The notes: a model not told the origin generated them from the sequence alone. A DNA stretch of 64,000 bases from JAGRMG01 sp047975215 (GCA_047975215.1 JBKEDD010000057.1:1-64000), one strand, 5' to 3'. Positions 34,998 to 44,222 are shown, counted from the stretch's first letter. Translations and numbers: made by a program.

Positions 34998-35782
34998 CCC
35001 TTCTGTCGATCGAGAAGCTGGGCATAGATTTCGGCGGGCTGCGGGCCGTGGACGAAGTTGACTTCTCCGTCCGTGAGGGCGAGATCGTATCGGTCATCGG
35101 CCCCAACGGCGCCGGCAAGACGACGCTGTTCAACATGATCTCTGGGATCTACAAGCCGGCACGCGGACGGGTGGTGCTGGACGGGCGCGACGTGACCGCC
35201 ACGCCGACCCACAAGCTGTCGCGGATGGGCCTGTCGCGGACCTTCCAGAACCTTCAGGTATTCCTGCAGATGACGGTGCTGGAAAACGTCATGGCCGGCC
35301 GCCATCTGTCGGAGGGCGTGCATGTGGCCACCGATCTGCTGGGGTTGGGGGCATCGCGGCGGCGCAACCGCGACTCGCGGGCCGAGGCGATGCGCCTGCT
35401 GGAGCGGGTCGGGCTGGAACGGGGCGCCCACCGTGAGGCATCGTCGCTGTCCTATGGCGGGCTCAAGCGGCTCGAGATCGCCCGGGCGCTTGCCACCGAA
35501 CCGCGGCTCCTGCTGCTTGACGAACCGGCCGCCGGCTGCAACGCCGTCGAGACCGAGGAAGTCGACCGGCTGATCGCCGAGATCGCCGCCTCGGGCATCG
35601 CGGTGCTGCTGGTCGAGCACGACATGAAACTGGTCATGAAGATCTCTGGCCATATCGTGGTCATGGATCACGGCCGCAAGATCAGCGAAGGCAAGCCTGA
35701 AGATGTGGTCCAGGATCCCAAGGTGATCGAAGCCTATCTGGGCACCGATGCCCGAAGGAGAGAGACCGTTGTTGCAGATTGA
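34994..35782 (+). CDS. livG: branched-chain amino acid ABC transporter ATP-binding protein LivG
   Basis: Cytoplasmic ATPase, 262 residues. Walker A is GPNGAGKT, the LivG Q-loop phrase is LSRTFQNLQVF, the signature is LSYGGLKRLEIARAL and Walker B is LLLLDEPAAGCN. The signature reads SYGG rather than SGGQ, as in other LivG proteins. The PAAGCN stretch has Cys where PAAGMN is usual. The ATG at 34994 overlaps the livM stop by 4 bp. Confidence 0.93.
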   Translation: MTLLSIEKLGIDFGGLRAVDEVDFSVREGEIVSVIGPNGAGKTTLFNMISGIYKPARGRVVLDGRDVTATPTHKLSRMGLSRTFQNLQVFLQMTVLENVMAGRHLSEGVHVATDLLGLGASRRRNRDSRAEAMRLLERVGLERGAHREASSLSYGGLKRLEIARALATEPRLLLLDEPAAGCNAVETEEVDRLIAEIAASGIAVLLVEHDMKLVMKISGHIVVMDHGRKISEGKPEDVVQDPKVIEAYLGTDARRRETVVAD

Positions 35783-36470
35783 AGGACTGTCGAGCCGCTA
35801 TGGCCGCATCGAGGTATTGCACAACGTCGACCTTGACGTGCAATCGGGCGAGATCGTCAGCGTGGTGGGCGCCAACGGCGCCGGCAAGACGACGCTGCTG
35901 CGCTGTTTGTCGGGGGTGCAGCCGGTCAGCGCCGGCAAGGTCTCCTTTCGGGGCAGTAACATCACGACCGTGCCGGCCCATCGCCGCACCGGGCTGGGGC
36001 TGAGCCAGTCGCCCGAAGGCCGCCAGATCTTCACAAATCTGACGGTCGAGGAAAACCTGCGACTGGGTGCATATCTGTTCACCGATGACCGGGTCGAAAA
36101 GGACATGAACGACGCGTTCGCGCTGTTCCCGGTGCTGAAGGAAAAACGCAACCTGTCGGCGGGCGACCTGTCGGGCGGTCAACAGCAGATGCTGGCGATC
36201 GCGCGGGCGCTGATGGGCAGGCCCAGTTGCCTGCTGCTGGATGAGCCAAGCATGGGGCTGGCGCCGATCCTGGTGGAACAGATCCTCGACGTGGTGAAGA
36301 ACCTGCGCGAGCTTGATGTCACCGCGCTGATGGTCGAACAAAACGCACTGGCGGCTCTGGCGATCTCGGATCGTGGCTATGTGATGGAGACCGGACGCAT
36401 CGTTATGGCAGGTTCGAGCGACGAACTGGTCGCGGACGAACGCATACGGCAGGCGTATCTGGGGATCTGA
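35769..36470 (+). CDS. livF: branched-chain amino acid ABC transporter ATP-binding protein LivF
   Basis: Second ATPase of the LIV importer, 233 residues from a TTG start. Walker A is GANGAGKT, the LivF phrase is LGLSQSPEGRQIF, the signature is LSGGQQQMLAIARAL and Walker B is CLLLDEPSMGLAP. The TTG at 35769 has AAGGAG eight bases upstream and gives MLQIEGLSSRYG, a normal LivF start. The ATG at 35748 would add seven residues and has no good ribosome-binding site. The gene overlaps the livG end and closes the operon. Confidence 0.92.
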   Translation: MLQIEGLSSRYGRIEVLHNVDLDVQSGEIVSVVGANGAGKTTLLRCLSGVQPVSAGKVSFRGSNITTVPAHRRTGLGLSQSPEGRQIFTNLTVEENLRLGAYLFTDDRVEKDMNDAFALFPVLKEKRNLSAGDLSGGQQQMLAIARALMGRPSCLLLDEPSMGLAPILVEQILDVVKNLRELDVTALMVEQNALAALAISDRGYVMETGRIVMAGSSDELVADERIRQAYLGI

Positions 36471-36745
36471 TCTGAATGAAGTGGCCCCGGATTCCCGGAC
36501 ATTTCGGCCACGCAAACGCCCGGCCGAGATCGACATCACAGAAGACATGCCGCGCTTCGAGCAGGTGAACCGGGAGAACCTCGACGGCGCAGGGGGCGGC
36601 GCGGGAGGCCAGACAAGGGTATTCGGTCGGGTCACTGTTCCCCAGCGCCGCTACATCTGGGCGAAGATCAACCGAAGGATCACGGTATCGTGATAGGTAT
36701 TTCAGCAGTTCGAACCCTGTGGCGCAATAGCGCAGGGGGCATCAA
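36471..36745. other. non-coding or decayed sequence between livF and recombinase remnant
   Basis: No gene is supported. Short open frames such as the one at 36481-36693 have no recognisable family and atypical composition. The stretch probably holds decayed island sequence. Confidence 0.4.
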
Positions 36746-37329
36746 ATTGGACAACGGAGAAGCAGCCTCACTGTCAGTGACGTGAAACGAGCGGTGACGG
36801 CCGTACCCTGGTCAGCACATGATGCGAGAAAATTCGCCTGAAGCAGCACAAGACCGGTGCGCGCGTGGAAATTCCCGTCGGCAAGCCGTTGCTGGAACTC
36901 CTTGAGCGGCCCCCGAAGACGGCCGTCGCGATCCTCGCCACCACCAATGTCACCGCCTGGACGGAGTCAGGCTTCAGGGCGTCGTGGCGCAAGTACTGCC
37001 TCAAGACAGGTGTTGAAGGCCTGATCTTACATGATCTTCGCTGGACTGCCGTCACGCGACTGGCTGTTGCCGGCTGCAATATGCCAGAGATCGCAGCGAT
37101 CGCCGGCCACGGCCTGAAACAGGTCACGACGATCCTCGATGCGCACTACCTTGGCCGGGATTCGGCGCTCGGGGTCTCGGCCATTCGAAAGCTTGAGGCC
37201 GCGAAAGGAGAACAAAGATCTCCAACCGACTTCCCAGCCGCCAAAAAAGCGTCTGTTGTGCTTTCGCCTAAGTGTTTGAGAAGATTGGTAGCGGAGGAGG
37301 GACTTGAACCCCCGACACGCGGATTATGA
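36746..37329 (+). pseudogene. tyrosine recombinase (integrase), frameshifted catalytic-domain remnant
   Basis: The catalytic domain of a phage/island-type tyrosine recombinase is spread over two frames. One frame, from about 36746, contains IGQRR (the first catalytic Arg) and VPWSAHD. After a shift near 36825 the other frame continues with KIRLKQHKTGARVEIPVGKP, HDLRWTAVTRL (His-x-x-Arg), AIAGHGLKQ and the tyrosine region ILDAHYLG. A TGA at 36820 interrupts the second frame. The N-terminal DNA-binding part is missing. The frame ends inside the adjacent tRNA gene. It is the relic of the enzyme that inserted the island at tRNA-Met. Confidence 0.8.
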
Positions 37330-37334
37330 TTCCG
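37231..37334. repeat. right att-like direct repeat overlapping tRNA-Met
   Basis: 104 bp aligning with 31329-31431. The part 37286-37334 is the 3' 49 bases of the intact tRNA-Met gene, which is restored by the element end. The part 37231-37285 lies between the recombinase remnant and the tRNA. Confidence 0.85.
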
Positions 37335-37362
37335 CTGCTCTAACCAACTGAGCTACTCCGCC
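37286..37362 (-). tRNA. tRNA-Met (anticodon CAT), CCA encoded
   Basis: The minus strand folds into a full cloverleaf: acceptor GGCGGAG/CTCCGCT with a G-T closing pair, D arm GCTC/GAGC, anticodon stem GCGGA/TCCGC with loop ATCATAA (CAT at 34-36), T loop TTCAAGT, discriminator A and CCA. There is no initiator-type mismatch at the acceptor end that I would call, and elongator Met fits best. A CAT anticodon could in principle be modified to read Ile (AUA). It is the probable insertion site of the island to its left. Confidence 0.93.
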
Positions 37363-37474
37363 ACGGTGCGAGCGATTTAGGGGAGTCGCTCAGAGGGGTC
37401 AAGGGAGAAAAGCACAGGCAGACGCCGACGCTCGCGGCCGCCGCACAGGTGTGCGCACGCGCGAAAGACGGCCG

Positions 37475-38287
37475 TCAGGACGCGCATTCGGCCTCGAGCG
37501 CGGGCAACGCCGGACAGGGCAGCATATCCAGAAGGCGGAACACCTGTTCGCGGCATGCCGGCCCCGGCCAATCGGCGGGGAAGTAGGCGCGCGGCAGGTC
37601 GGCATGGCGCAGCACGACGCGGCGCCAGCGGTGCACGATCAGGGTACGCAGGGTCGCGGCCTGCAACCGGGTCGGTGCCGTCATCGGCGTCAGAACGGCG
37701 CCGGCGGCGACAAGATCGTCCAGCAGGCTCTGGCAGGCACGGCACAGTTCCGGCGGGCAGACCCGTGACTTCATCCAGTCCGGCACCGTCTTCGGAGTGA
37801 CGGCGAATGCAAGGATGTCATCGGCATCGCCCGGCACCGGCCCCGCCCCCAGCGCCACGTTGCGCGCGACGCTGATGTGGTTTTCGGTCAGCAGCAGATC
37901 GTCGAGCGTCTGGATACCCGCGGCCTCGTCGGCGATCAGGACATGCCAGTCGGCGGCGGCCTCGGGGGTGCGCGTGTAGATGCGAGGCGTCACCGCAGCA
38001 CTTTGTGCGCGTCCGAAACCGGTCAGGAAATGCTGGCTTTCGCGGCCGGTTCGTTCGCTTTGCAGCCAGCCATCCTTGCGCAGCCGGTGCAGCGCGACAC
38101 GGATCGCCTCGGGTTTGATGCCCATCGGGCCGATGATGCGGGTAAGCGCGCCGCCGCTCAGCCTGTCGCCCGATCCCTGCGCCAGATCGCCGAACAACGA
38201 CACGATGATCGACCAGACCCGCAGGTTATGCGGATCGGTCAGCCGTTCGACACAGGCCGGGAACCATCTGTCCGGATCGTCCTTCAT
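37475..38287 (-). CDS. PaaX-family transcriptional regulator
   Basis: A 270-residue regulator of the PaaX type, which in studied species represses phenylacetate degradation and responds to phenylacetyl-CoA. The N-terminal winged helix is represented by NLRVWSIIVSLFGDLAQ and IKPEAIRVALHRLRKDGWL; the central and C-terminal domains match PaaX layout, with a cysteine-rich segment (CPPELCRACQ). No phenylacetate genes are in the window, so the target is unknown. Start 38287 (MKDDPDRWFPA) suits the family; an in-frame ATG at 38338 is possible but has no better ribosome-binding site. Confidence 0.85.
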   Translation of the reverse strand: MKDDPDRWFPACVERLTDPHNLRVWSIIVSLFGDLAQGSGDRLSGGALTRIIGPMGIKPEAIRVALHRLRKDGWLQSERTGRESQHFLTGFGRAQSAAVTPRIYTRTPEAAADWHVLIADEAAGIQTLDDLLLTENHISVARNVALGAGPVPGDADDILAFAVTPKTVPDWMKSRVCPPELCRACQSLLDDLVAAGAVLTPMTAPTRLQAATLRTLIVHRWRRVVLRHADLPRAYFPADWPGPACREQVFRLLDMLPCPALPALEAECAS

Positions 38288-38380
38288 CGCCGCACTGTAG
38301 CCGGGCAGGACAGGCGGAGCCATCCTTTTCACCCGCATTTCAATGGATTGTCGTACCGCCCGCCGGGATTCGCCGGGGTC

Positions 38381-38974
38381 TCAGATGTCCTTGCGGGCGC
38401 GCAGGGCGGCGGAAATCGTGCCGTCGTCGAGATAGTCGAGCTCGCCCCCGACCGGCACGCCCTGGGCCAGCGAGGTCAGACGCACCCGGCCGTGAAGCTG
38501 ATCGGCGATGTAATGCGCGGTCGTCTGGCCATCCACGGTGGCGTTCAGCGCCAGTATCACCTCGGTAACGGCTTCGGCTCCGACCCGGTCGATCAGCCTG
38601 GGAATGCGCAGATCCTCGGGCCCGACGGCATCCAGCGCCGACAGCGTGCCGCCCAGAACGTGATAGCGTCCCCTGAACACTCCCGAACGTTCCATCGCCC
38701 ACAGGTCGGCCACGTCCTCGACCACGCACAATTCGCCCGTCGCACGCTTCTGCGAGGCACAGATATCGCAGATGTCGGAGGTGCCGACATTGCCGCAGTT
38801 CAGGCATTCTCTTGCGGTTTCGGCAACCTGCCGCATCGCATCGGCCAGCGGCCCCAGCAGCAACGCCCGCTTCCGGATCAGGTGCAGCACCGCGCGCCGC
38901 GCCGAGCGTGGCCCGAGACCCGGCAGGCGGGCCATCAGTTCGATCAGGGCGTCAATGTCGCTGTTGCTGCTCAT
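38381..38974 (-). CDS. recR: recombination mediator protein RecR
   Basis: Works with RecF/RecO in loading RecA at gaps. The 197-residue protein has the HhH region LPGLGPRSARRAVLH, the C4 zinc finger CLNCGNVGTSDICDIC, and a Toprim domain (ELCVVEDVADLWAME, ILALNATVDGQTTAHY). It is in the conserved order dnaX-ybaB-recR on the minus strand. Start 38974 (MSSNSDIDALIELM) is the family start. Confidence 0.95.
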   Translation of the reverse strand: MSSNSDIDALIELMARLPGLGPRSARRAVLHLIRKRALLLGPLADAMRQVAETARECLNCGNVGTSDICDICASQKRATGELCVVEDVADLWAMERSGVFRGRYHVLGGTLSALDAVGPEDLRIPRLIDRVGAEAVTEVILALNATVDGQTTAHYIADQLHGRVRLTSLAQGVPVGGELDYLDDGTISAALRARKDI

Positions 38975-39073
38975 GGGGTTGTCATGCGGCTCTCGGGGAA
39001 AGAACTGGCGCCCGGCGCGCGAACCGCTGCGAGCCCTTCCTGTCAACCTGCACGTTCCGTCGCACCCGCATAC

Positions 39074-39418
39074 TCAGAACGGAAGCTTCATGTCCTTGGG
39101 CAGGCCCATGCCTTCGGTCAGCTTGCTCATTTCCGCCTGCGCGGTATCGCTGGCTTTGGCCTGCGCATCCTTGATCGCGGCCAGGATCAGGTCCTCGACC
39201 ACCTCCTTGTCGTCGGCATTGAAGATCGACGGGTCGATGTCGAGCGATTTCAACTCGCCCTTGGCCGTGCAGATTGCCTTGACCAGCCCGGCGCCGGACT
39301 CGCCGGTTATCATCATGTTGTGCATGTCTTCCTGCAACTGCGCCATCTTGGTCTGCATTTCCTGCGCGGCCTTCATCATCTTGGCCATGTCGCCAAGCCC
39401 GCCGAGTCCCTTGAGCAT
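39074..39418 (-). CDS. YbaB/EbfC-family nucleoid-associated protein
   Basis: A 114-residue DNA-binding protein. The N-terminus MLKGLGGLGDMAKMMKAAQ and the helix KMAQLQEDMHNM, followed by the strand region GLVKAICTAKGELKSLDIDP, are typical of the family. It lies between dnaX and recR, its normal place in bacterial genomes, with 119 bp to dnaX and 99 bp to recR. Confidence 0.95.
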   Translation of the reverse strand: MLKGLGGLGDMAKMMKAAQEMQTKMAQLQEDMHNMMITGESGAGLVKAICTAKGELKSLDIDPSIFNADDKEVVEDLILAAIKDAQAKASDTAQAEMSKLTEGMGLPKDMKLPF

Positions 39419-39537
39419 GTGAAATCTCCTTGTCTGCCTGCGCCAACAGATACGCGCGCACCCTCTCTCTCACAAGGGGGCGGCGGGTGCTCAGCGGCGA
39501 TCGTCGGGGCGCGCTTGGTCCGCACCCAGAGTTTCGG

Positions 39538-41286
39538 TCAGTCGTCCTCGAACGGGTCCCATTCGTCCTCGACTTCGGGCAGGGCCTCGGCCGAGGCCGA
39601 CGCGGCGATCTCTTCGGGCGTGCGCACCGCGACGATCCGTGCCTTGGGAAAGCGCAGCAGGATCGCCTGCACCAGCGGATGTTCCCCGGCCTCTGCCTTC
39701 AGCGCGTTCTCGTTGCGGTCGCGTTGTTCGGCGATGGTGTCTGCGCCGCCCGACGCCACCACGCTAACCGCCCAGCGGTTGCCAGTCCAAAGCTGCAACC
39801 GGGCGGCGAGCCTCTGGGCCAGGTCCGCCGGCGCCCCCTCGGCCGGCGCGAACTCGATCCGTCCCGGCTGGTAGGATACCAGCCGCAGGCCGGTCTCGAC
39901 CTCGACCAGAAGCTTGACATCGCGGTTGGCCCGGATCAGTTCGACCACCTGGTCAAAGCGGGGGTAGCGCGCCAGCGACGTTTCGCCATCCGCGGAAAGG
40001 GCCGCGACGGGCGCGCCCCCGCCCCCGTGCACCGCAGCCGGGGCCACCGATACCGCCGACCCCGCGCCGGGCGATGATGCGCCCCGCGCCGGTCTGCCGC
40101 CTTCCGGCCCCGGCCCTGGCGGCGTGTCCTGCAATCGGCGGATCAGATCCTCGGGCGTCGGCAGGTCGGCGACATGAGTCAGCCGGATCACCGCCATCTC
40201 GGCGGCCATCATCGCGTTGGGCGCGGCGCCCACCTCTTCCAGCGCCTGCAACAGCATCTGCCACATCCGCGTCAGCACCCGCATCGGCAGGGCGGCGGCC
40301 ATCGCCGCGCCGCGGGCGCGTTCGTCGGGTCCGACGGTCGGATCTTCGGCGGCGTCGGGGGTTATCCTGACCACCGAAACCCAATGCGTGATCTCGGCCA
40401 GATCGCGCAGCACAGCCAGCGGATCCGCGCCTTCGCCATATTGCGCGCCCAGTTCGGCCAGTGCGCCCGCAGCGTCGCCTTTCAGGATAAGGTCGATCAG
40501 ATCCAGCACGCGGCCGCGGTCGGCCAGACCCAGCATCGCGCGCACCTGCTCGGCGGTGGTTTCCCCGGCACCATGCGATATCGCCTGGTCCAGCAGCGAG
40601 GTCGCGTCCCGCGCCGACCCTTCGGCCGCCCGCGTGATAAGCGCCAGCGCATCATCCGCGATCTGGGCGCCCTCGGCCGCCGCGATGCGGCGCAGCATGG
40701 CCAGCATGTCCTCGGGCTCGATCCGGCGCAGATCGAACCGCTGGCAGCGCGACAGCACCGTCACCGGCACCTTGCGAATCTCGGTGGTGGCGAAGATGAA
40801 CTTGACGTGTTCGGGCGGCTCTTCCAGCGTCTTGAGCAGCGCGTTGAACGCATTCACCGACAGCATGTGAACCTCGTCGATGATATAGATCTTGTAACGC
40901 GCGCTGGCGGCACGATAGCGCACCGAATCGATGATCTCGCGGATATCGCCGACGCCGGTGCGGCTGGCCGCGTCCATTTCCATCACGTCGACATGGCGGC
41001 CTTCCATGATCGCCACGCAATGCTCGCATTGCCCGCATGGTTCGGTGGTGGGGCCGCCCTGCCCGTCAGGGCCGATGCAGTTCATACCCTTGGCGATGAT
41101 GCGCGCCGTCGTCGTCTTGCCGGTGCCGCGGATGCCGGTCATGATGAACGCCTGCGCGATGCGGTCCGCCGCAAAGGCGTTCTTCAGCGTGCGCACCATG
41201 GCATCCTGCCCGATCAGATCGGCGAAGGTCTCGGGCCGGTACTTGCGGGCAAGCACCTGATAGGGGGCGGGTGTTGTTTCGGTCAT
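39538..41286 (-). CDS. dnaX: DNA polymerase III subunit gamma/tau
   Basis: Clamp-loader ATPase, 582 residues. The AAA+ domain has LARKYRPETFADLIGQDAMV, Walker A in GIRGTGKTTTARI, a four-cysteine zinc module (NCIGPDGQ..., PCGQCEHC), the DEVHML Walker B and sensor 1 FIFATTEIRKVP. The C-terminal third is Pro/Gly-rich and then ends with the tau-type domain that binds the polymerase; the protein ends ALPEVEDEWDPFEDD. I see no A-rich slippery site for making a shorter gamma form. First gene of dnaX-ybaB-recR. Confidence 0.95.
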   Translation of the reverse strand: MTETTPAPYQVLARKYRPETFADLIGQDAMVRTLKNAFAADRIAQAFIMTGIRGTGKTTTARIIAKGMNCIGPDGQGGPTTEPCGQCEHCVAIMEGRHVDVMEMDAASRTGVGDIREIIDSVRYRAASARYKIYIIDEVHMLSVNAFNALLKTLEEPPEHVKFIFATTEIRKVPVTVLSRCQRFDLRRIEPEDMLAMLRRIAAAEGAQIADDALALITRAAEGSARDATSLLDQAISHGAGETTAEQVRAMLGLADRGRVLDLIDLILKGDAAGALAELGAQYGEGADPLAVLRDLAEITHWVSVVRITPDAAEDPTVGPDERARGAAMAAALPMRVLTRMWQMLLQALEEVGAAPNAMMAAEMAVIRLTHVADLPTPEDLIRRLQDTPPGPGPEGGRPARGASSPGAGSAVSVAPAAVHGGGGAPVAALSADGETSLARYPRFDQVVELIRANRDVKLLVEVETGLRLVSYQPGRIEFAPAEGAPADLAQRLAARLQLWTGNRWAVSVVASGGADTIAEQRDRNENALKAEAGEHPLVQAILLRFPKARIVAVRTPEEIAASASAEALPEVEDEWDPFEDD

Positions 41287-41569
41287 GTCTGCCTAGCCGG
41301 ATTCGTCCTGAGCCAGCAGCCTAGAGTATCCATTCCCGTCAGGCCAGTTCCGGCCGCCGGTTTCCCACCTTGCCGCCGGTGTAAAGCCGGCGCCGCCGTG
41401 GCCCGGGCGCAATCAGCGCACATGGGACCGGGCCGCGAACGGGGAACTTCCCGGAAACAACCGGTAGCCGCCGCGCCACACCCGCCCCGAAACCCGGTTT
41501 CCAGACCGGGGATTGCGCGCTAGCCTGTGGCAGACCCGGCAGACGGGGCGCAGACGGAGCCACGGCCGG

Positions 41570-42934
41570 ATGAACAGGATCGTATCGGCATTCGGCGGCA
41601 GCGGCCTCATGGCCAGGGTGCTGCGCAGCGCCTCCTGGCTGATGCTCAGCTATGGCAGCGGTCAGGCGTTGCGGCTGGTCTCGAACCTGATTCTGACACG
41701 CATCCTGTTTCCCGAAGCCTTCGGCCTGATGGCGCTGGTCAGCCTCGTCACGGTCGGTCTGGCGATGTTTTCCGATATCGGGCTGGGGCCCGCCGTCACC
41801 CAGAACCCGCGCGGCGACGATCCCGATTTTCTGGATACCGCCTGGACGATCCAGGTGATCCGCGGGTTATGCCTCTGGGCCGCAACCGGGCTTCTGGCAT
41901 GGCCGGTCGCGGCGTTCTACGGCGAACCCCGGCTGGCGTTGTACCTGCCCGTCGCGGGGATCGCGCTTGCGGTCTCGGGGTTCAACCCGATGCGGATCGA
42001 AACCGCCTACCGCCACCTGTTGCTGGGCCGGGTAACGGCGCTGGAACTGCTTAGCCAGTTCATCGGCATCGCCGGGATGGTGGTTCTGGCTCTGCTGACA
42101 CGCTCGGTCATGGCGCTGGTGGTCGGGGCGGTGTTGCAGGCGCTGGCGCGTCTGGTGCTGATGCACCTGTTCCTGCCGGGGAGGGGCAACCGCTTTCGCT
42201 GGGAACCGGCGGCGGCGCGCGAACTGGTGCATTTCGGCAAATGGATCTTCTTCTCGACCGCCTTCTGGTTCGTCTCCAGCCAGGGCGACCGGGCGATTTT
42301 GGGCAAGTTCCTGACGCTGGACGCGCTTGGCCTTTACAACATCGGCTACTTTCTGGCCAGTTTCCCCTATCTTCTTGGGCTCGCGGTCAATCAGCGGCTG
42401 ATGATGCCGATCTATCGCGACCGTCCGGCCGACGCCTCGCGCGAAAACTACCGCAAGCAGCGCGTTCTGCGCTCCGGCTTGTCCGGCGGCATCATGGCGC
42501 TGTTGGCCATCATGGCGTTCGCCGGGCCGGCGCTGATCGACCTGCTATATGATGCGCGCTATGGCGCGTCGGGGGCAATCGTCACGCTGATCGCCTGTGC
42601 GCTGATGCCTTCGGCCATCCTGATGACCTATGATCAGGCGGCGCTGGCCGCCGGGGACAGCCGCGGCTATTTCCTCTACTCTGCGGCGCGGGCCTCGGCA
42701 CAGGTTGCGCTGATCCTGGCAGGCGTGATCCGCTTCGGGCTGGCCGGGGCGATCGTGGCAATGGGCCTGTCGATGCTGGTCGCCTATCCGGTGCTGATCT
42801 GGCTGTCGCGCAGGCACCGGGTCTGGGACGGCTGGCACGATCTGGGCTTTGGGTTGCTTGCCGCTGCGCTGAGCGCGGCGGCGGTCTGGCTGCACTGGGA
42901 CCGGATCGCGATGATGGTGACGGCCACGGCCTGA
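41570..42934 (+). CDS. polysaccharide flippase (Wzx/MOP family)
   Basis: Inner-membrane oligosaccharide flippase of 454 residues with about 12-14 helices. The N-terminus contains SGQALRLVSNLILTRILFPEAFGLMALV, in shorter matching pieces typical of the RfbX/Wzx group, and the middle has WFVSSQGDRAILGKFL, the conserved membrane loop. It exports lipid-linked repeat units in exopolysaccharide synthesis. The start at 41570 follows GGAGCCACGGCC. It faces the Wzz-like gene tail to tail with 13 bp between, so the locus is split on two strands. Confidence 0.9.
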   Translation: MNRIVSAFGGSGLMARVLRSASWLMLSYGSGQALRLVSNLILTRILFPEAFGLMALVSLVTVGLAMFSDIGLGPAVTQNPRGDDPDFLDTAWTIQVIRGLCLWAATGLLAWPVAAFYGEPRLALYLPVAGIALAVSGFNPMRIETAYRHLLLGRVTALELLSQFIGIAGMVVLALLTRSVMALVVGAVLQALARLVLMHLFLPGRGNRFRWEPAAARELVHFGKWIFFSTAFWFVSSQGDRAILGKFLTLDALGLYNIGYFLASFPYLLGLAVNQRLMMPIYRDRPADASRENYRKQRVLRSGLSGGIMALLAIMAFAGPALIDLLYDARYGASGAIVTLIACALMPSAILMTYDQAALAAGDSRGYFLYSAARASAQVALILAGVIRFGLAGAIVAMGLSMLVAYPVLIWLSRRHRVWDGWHDLGFGLLAAALSAAAVWLHWDRIAMMVTATA

Positions 42935-42947
42935 CCGCGCCGCCGGG

Positions 42948-44222
42948 TCAGGCGGTTGAACGGTTTGATCCGCCACGCCGGCGCCGACGGCGCCCGAACA
43001 GCCCGCGCGGGCGCGGTGCGGTATCCATGACCGGCACCGAAACGACCGGCCTGATCCCGGTTTCGCGCTGCATCTGCGCCGCCGTGCGGATCACCGGATT
43101 GCGCAACTCGACCGCAAAAGCGATTGCGAAGGCCGCCAGCACACTTAGCCCGCCGCCCAGCACGGCGATCTTCTTGCGGCTGCCTGTTACCGGGTAATCC
43201 GGCAGTTCGGCCGGCTCGATTACCGTCAGGTGTTCCGACTGGCGTTCTTCTTCCAGGCGGAACCCGACCTCGGCTTCGGACCGCCGCGCCGAAATCCCGT
43301 CCAGTTGCGCGCGCATCCGGGTCAGCCGGCGCTCGTAGGCGCCAAGCGCGCGTTCGATGTCGGGCGAGGTTTCGATGGATTTCTCAAGCTCGGACTTGCG
43401 GTCCAGCAGAAGCCGGCGCTGCGCCTCCACGGTCTTGATCTGTTCGGCAAGATCGGACCGACGGCGTTCTGCGGTGGCCAGACGTTGGGTATCGTCGATC
43501 TGCGCCGAGGCACGCTCGAGGCGGATGCGTTCGCGTTCGATGCCAAGCAGCACCTCGTTCAGGGTGGCGATCTCGGAGCGGCGGAACTCGATACTGCCCG
43601 GCAGCGTCAGTTCGTGTTTTTGGCGGAACGCCACGACCTCGGATTCCAGATCCGCGATATCGGCGGCCATGCCCTGTTCGCGGGCCTTCAGGAAGTCCAG
43701 CGTTTCGCGCGCCTGAGCGATACGAGAATCGCGGCTGAGTTGGACCGTTCGTTGCGCGAACTCATGCGCGACCTGCTGCGCCTGCTCGGGGGTGGGCATC
43801 CGGGCCGAAACGGTCACGACAGACATCGACCCGTCCTCGGAAAACCCTTCGCGGGCCGCCGCCACGCCCTCGATGCGGACCGAATTGCGCAGCAATGCTA
43901 CACGTTCGCTGGGCCTCAGCCCCGGCAGATCGGAATAAAGCCCGAACTCCCCGATAACCTCGAGCAGGTTGTCGCGGGCCATCAGGCGCTGTTCGATCAG
44001 TTGCAGGCGCCGCGCCGCCGACCCCTCGACGGTGGACTTCGCCAGATCGTCCGAAATGCGGGGCTGCGCCACCTGGATGACCTCGGACGCGCGGTAGGCA
44101 TGAGGGCGGCCAAGTGCGTACCAGACCGACAACACACAGCCGACAAACGTGACAAGCACGATCAGGCCCGCCCGGCGGCGAACGAAATCAATGAAATCGT
44201 CGAGTGAATAGATCGGTCCCAT
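42948..44222 (-). CDS. Wzz/PCP-type polysaccharide chain-length protein
   Basis: Polysaccharide co-polymerase of 424 residues. A first helix (18-36, AGLIVLVTFVGCVLSVWYAL) and a last helix (about 375-395, LGGGLSVLAAFAIAFAVEL) bracket a long periplasmic segment rich in coiled-coil (REQGMAADIADLESEVVAFR and so on). The proline-rich PDYPVTGSRKK stretch lies before the second helix, as in Wzz. The C-terminal tail is basic (FGRRRRRRGG). It controls length or export of the polymer together with the next gene. Start 44222 follows GGAAGGCGG. Confidence 0.88.
   Translation of the reverse strand: MGPIYSLDDFIDFVRRRAGLIVLVTFVGCVLSVWYALGRPHAYRASEVIQVAQPRISDDLAKSTVEGSAARRLQLIEQRLMARDNLLEVIGEFGLYSDLPGLRPSERVALLRNSVRIEGVAAAREGFSEDGSMSVVTVSARMPTPEQAQQVAHEFAQRTVQLSRDSRIAQARETLDFLKAREQGMAADIADLESEVVAFRQKHELTLPGSIEFRRSEIATLNEVLLGIERERIRLERASAQIDDTQRLATAERRRSDLAEQIKTVEAQRRLLLDRKSELEKSIETSPDIERALGAYERRLTRMRAQLDGISARRSEAEVGFRLEEERQSEHLTVIEPAELPDYPVTGSRKKIAVLGGGLSVLAAFAIAFAVELRNPVIRTAAQMQRETGIRPVVSVPVMDTAPRPRGLFGRRRRRRGGSNRSTA

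Larger units (their letters stand above)
31329..37334. mobile_element. putative integrative genomic island at tRNA-Met carrying livKHMGF
   Basis: The interval of about 6 kb is bounded by two direct repeats that include the 3' half of tRNA-Met. A broken tyrosine recombinase gene points at and runs into the intact tRNA gene, the usual arrangement for an element integrated at a tRNA 3' end. A fragment of an XRE-type regulator lies at the other end. The cargo is a complete branched-chain amino acid ABC transporter. The recombinase is frameshifted, so the element is probably fixed. Base composition of the cargo genes does not look different from the surroundings, so transfer, if any, came from a related genome or is old. 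Confidence 0.7.

Noticed and set aside
36481..36693. 70-codon frame after livF
   Set aside because: No ribosome-binding site, no family, and it lies in decayed island sequence.
37877..39874. 665-codon plus-strand frame across the paaX-type, recR and ybaB genes
   Set aside because: It is antisense to three recognised genes and has no recognisable domain.
39538..41286. Programmed frameshift in dnaX
   Set aside because: No A-rich slippery site with a following hairpin was seen.
41287..41569. SRP RNA gene near dnaX
   Set aside because: The conserved GGAAGG...GCAGCC-type core was not found on either strand; only scattered GC palindromes.
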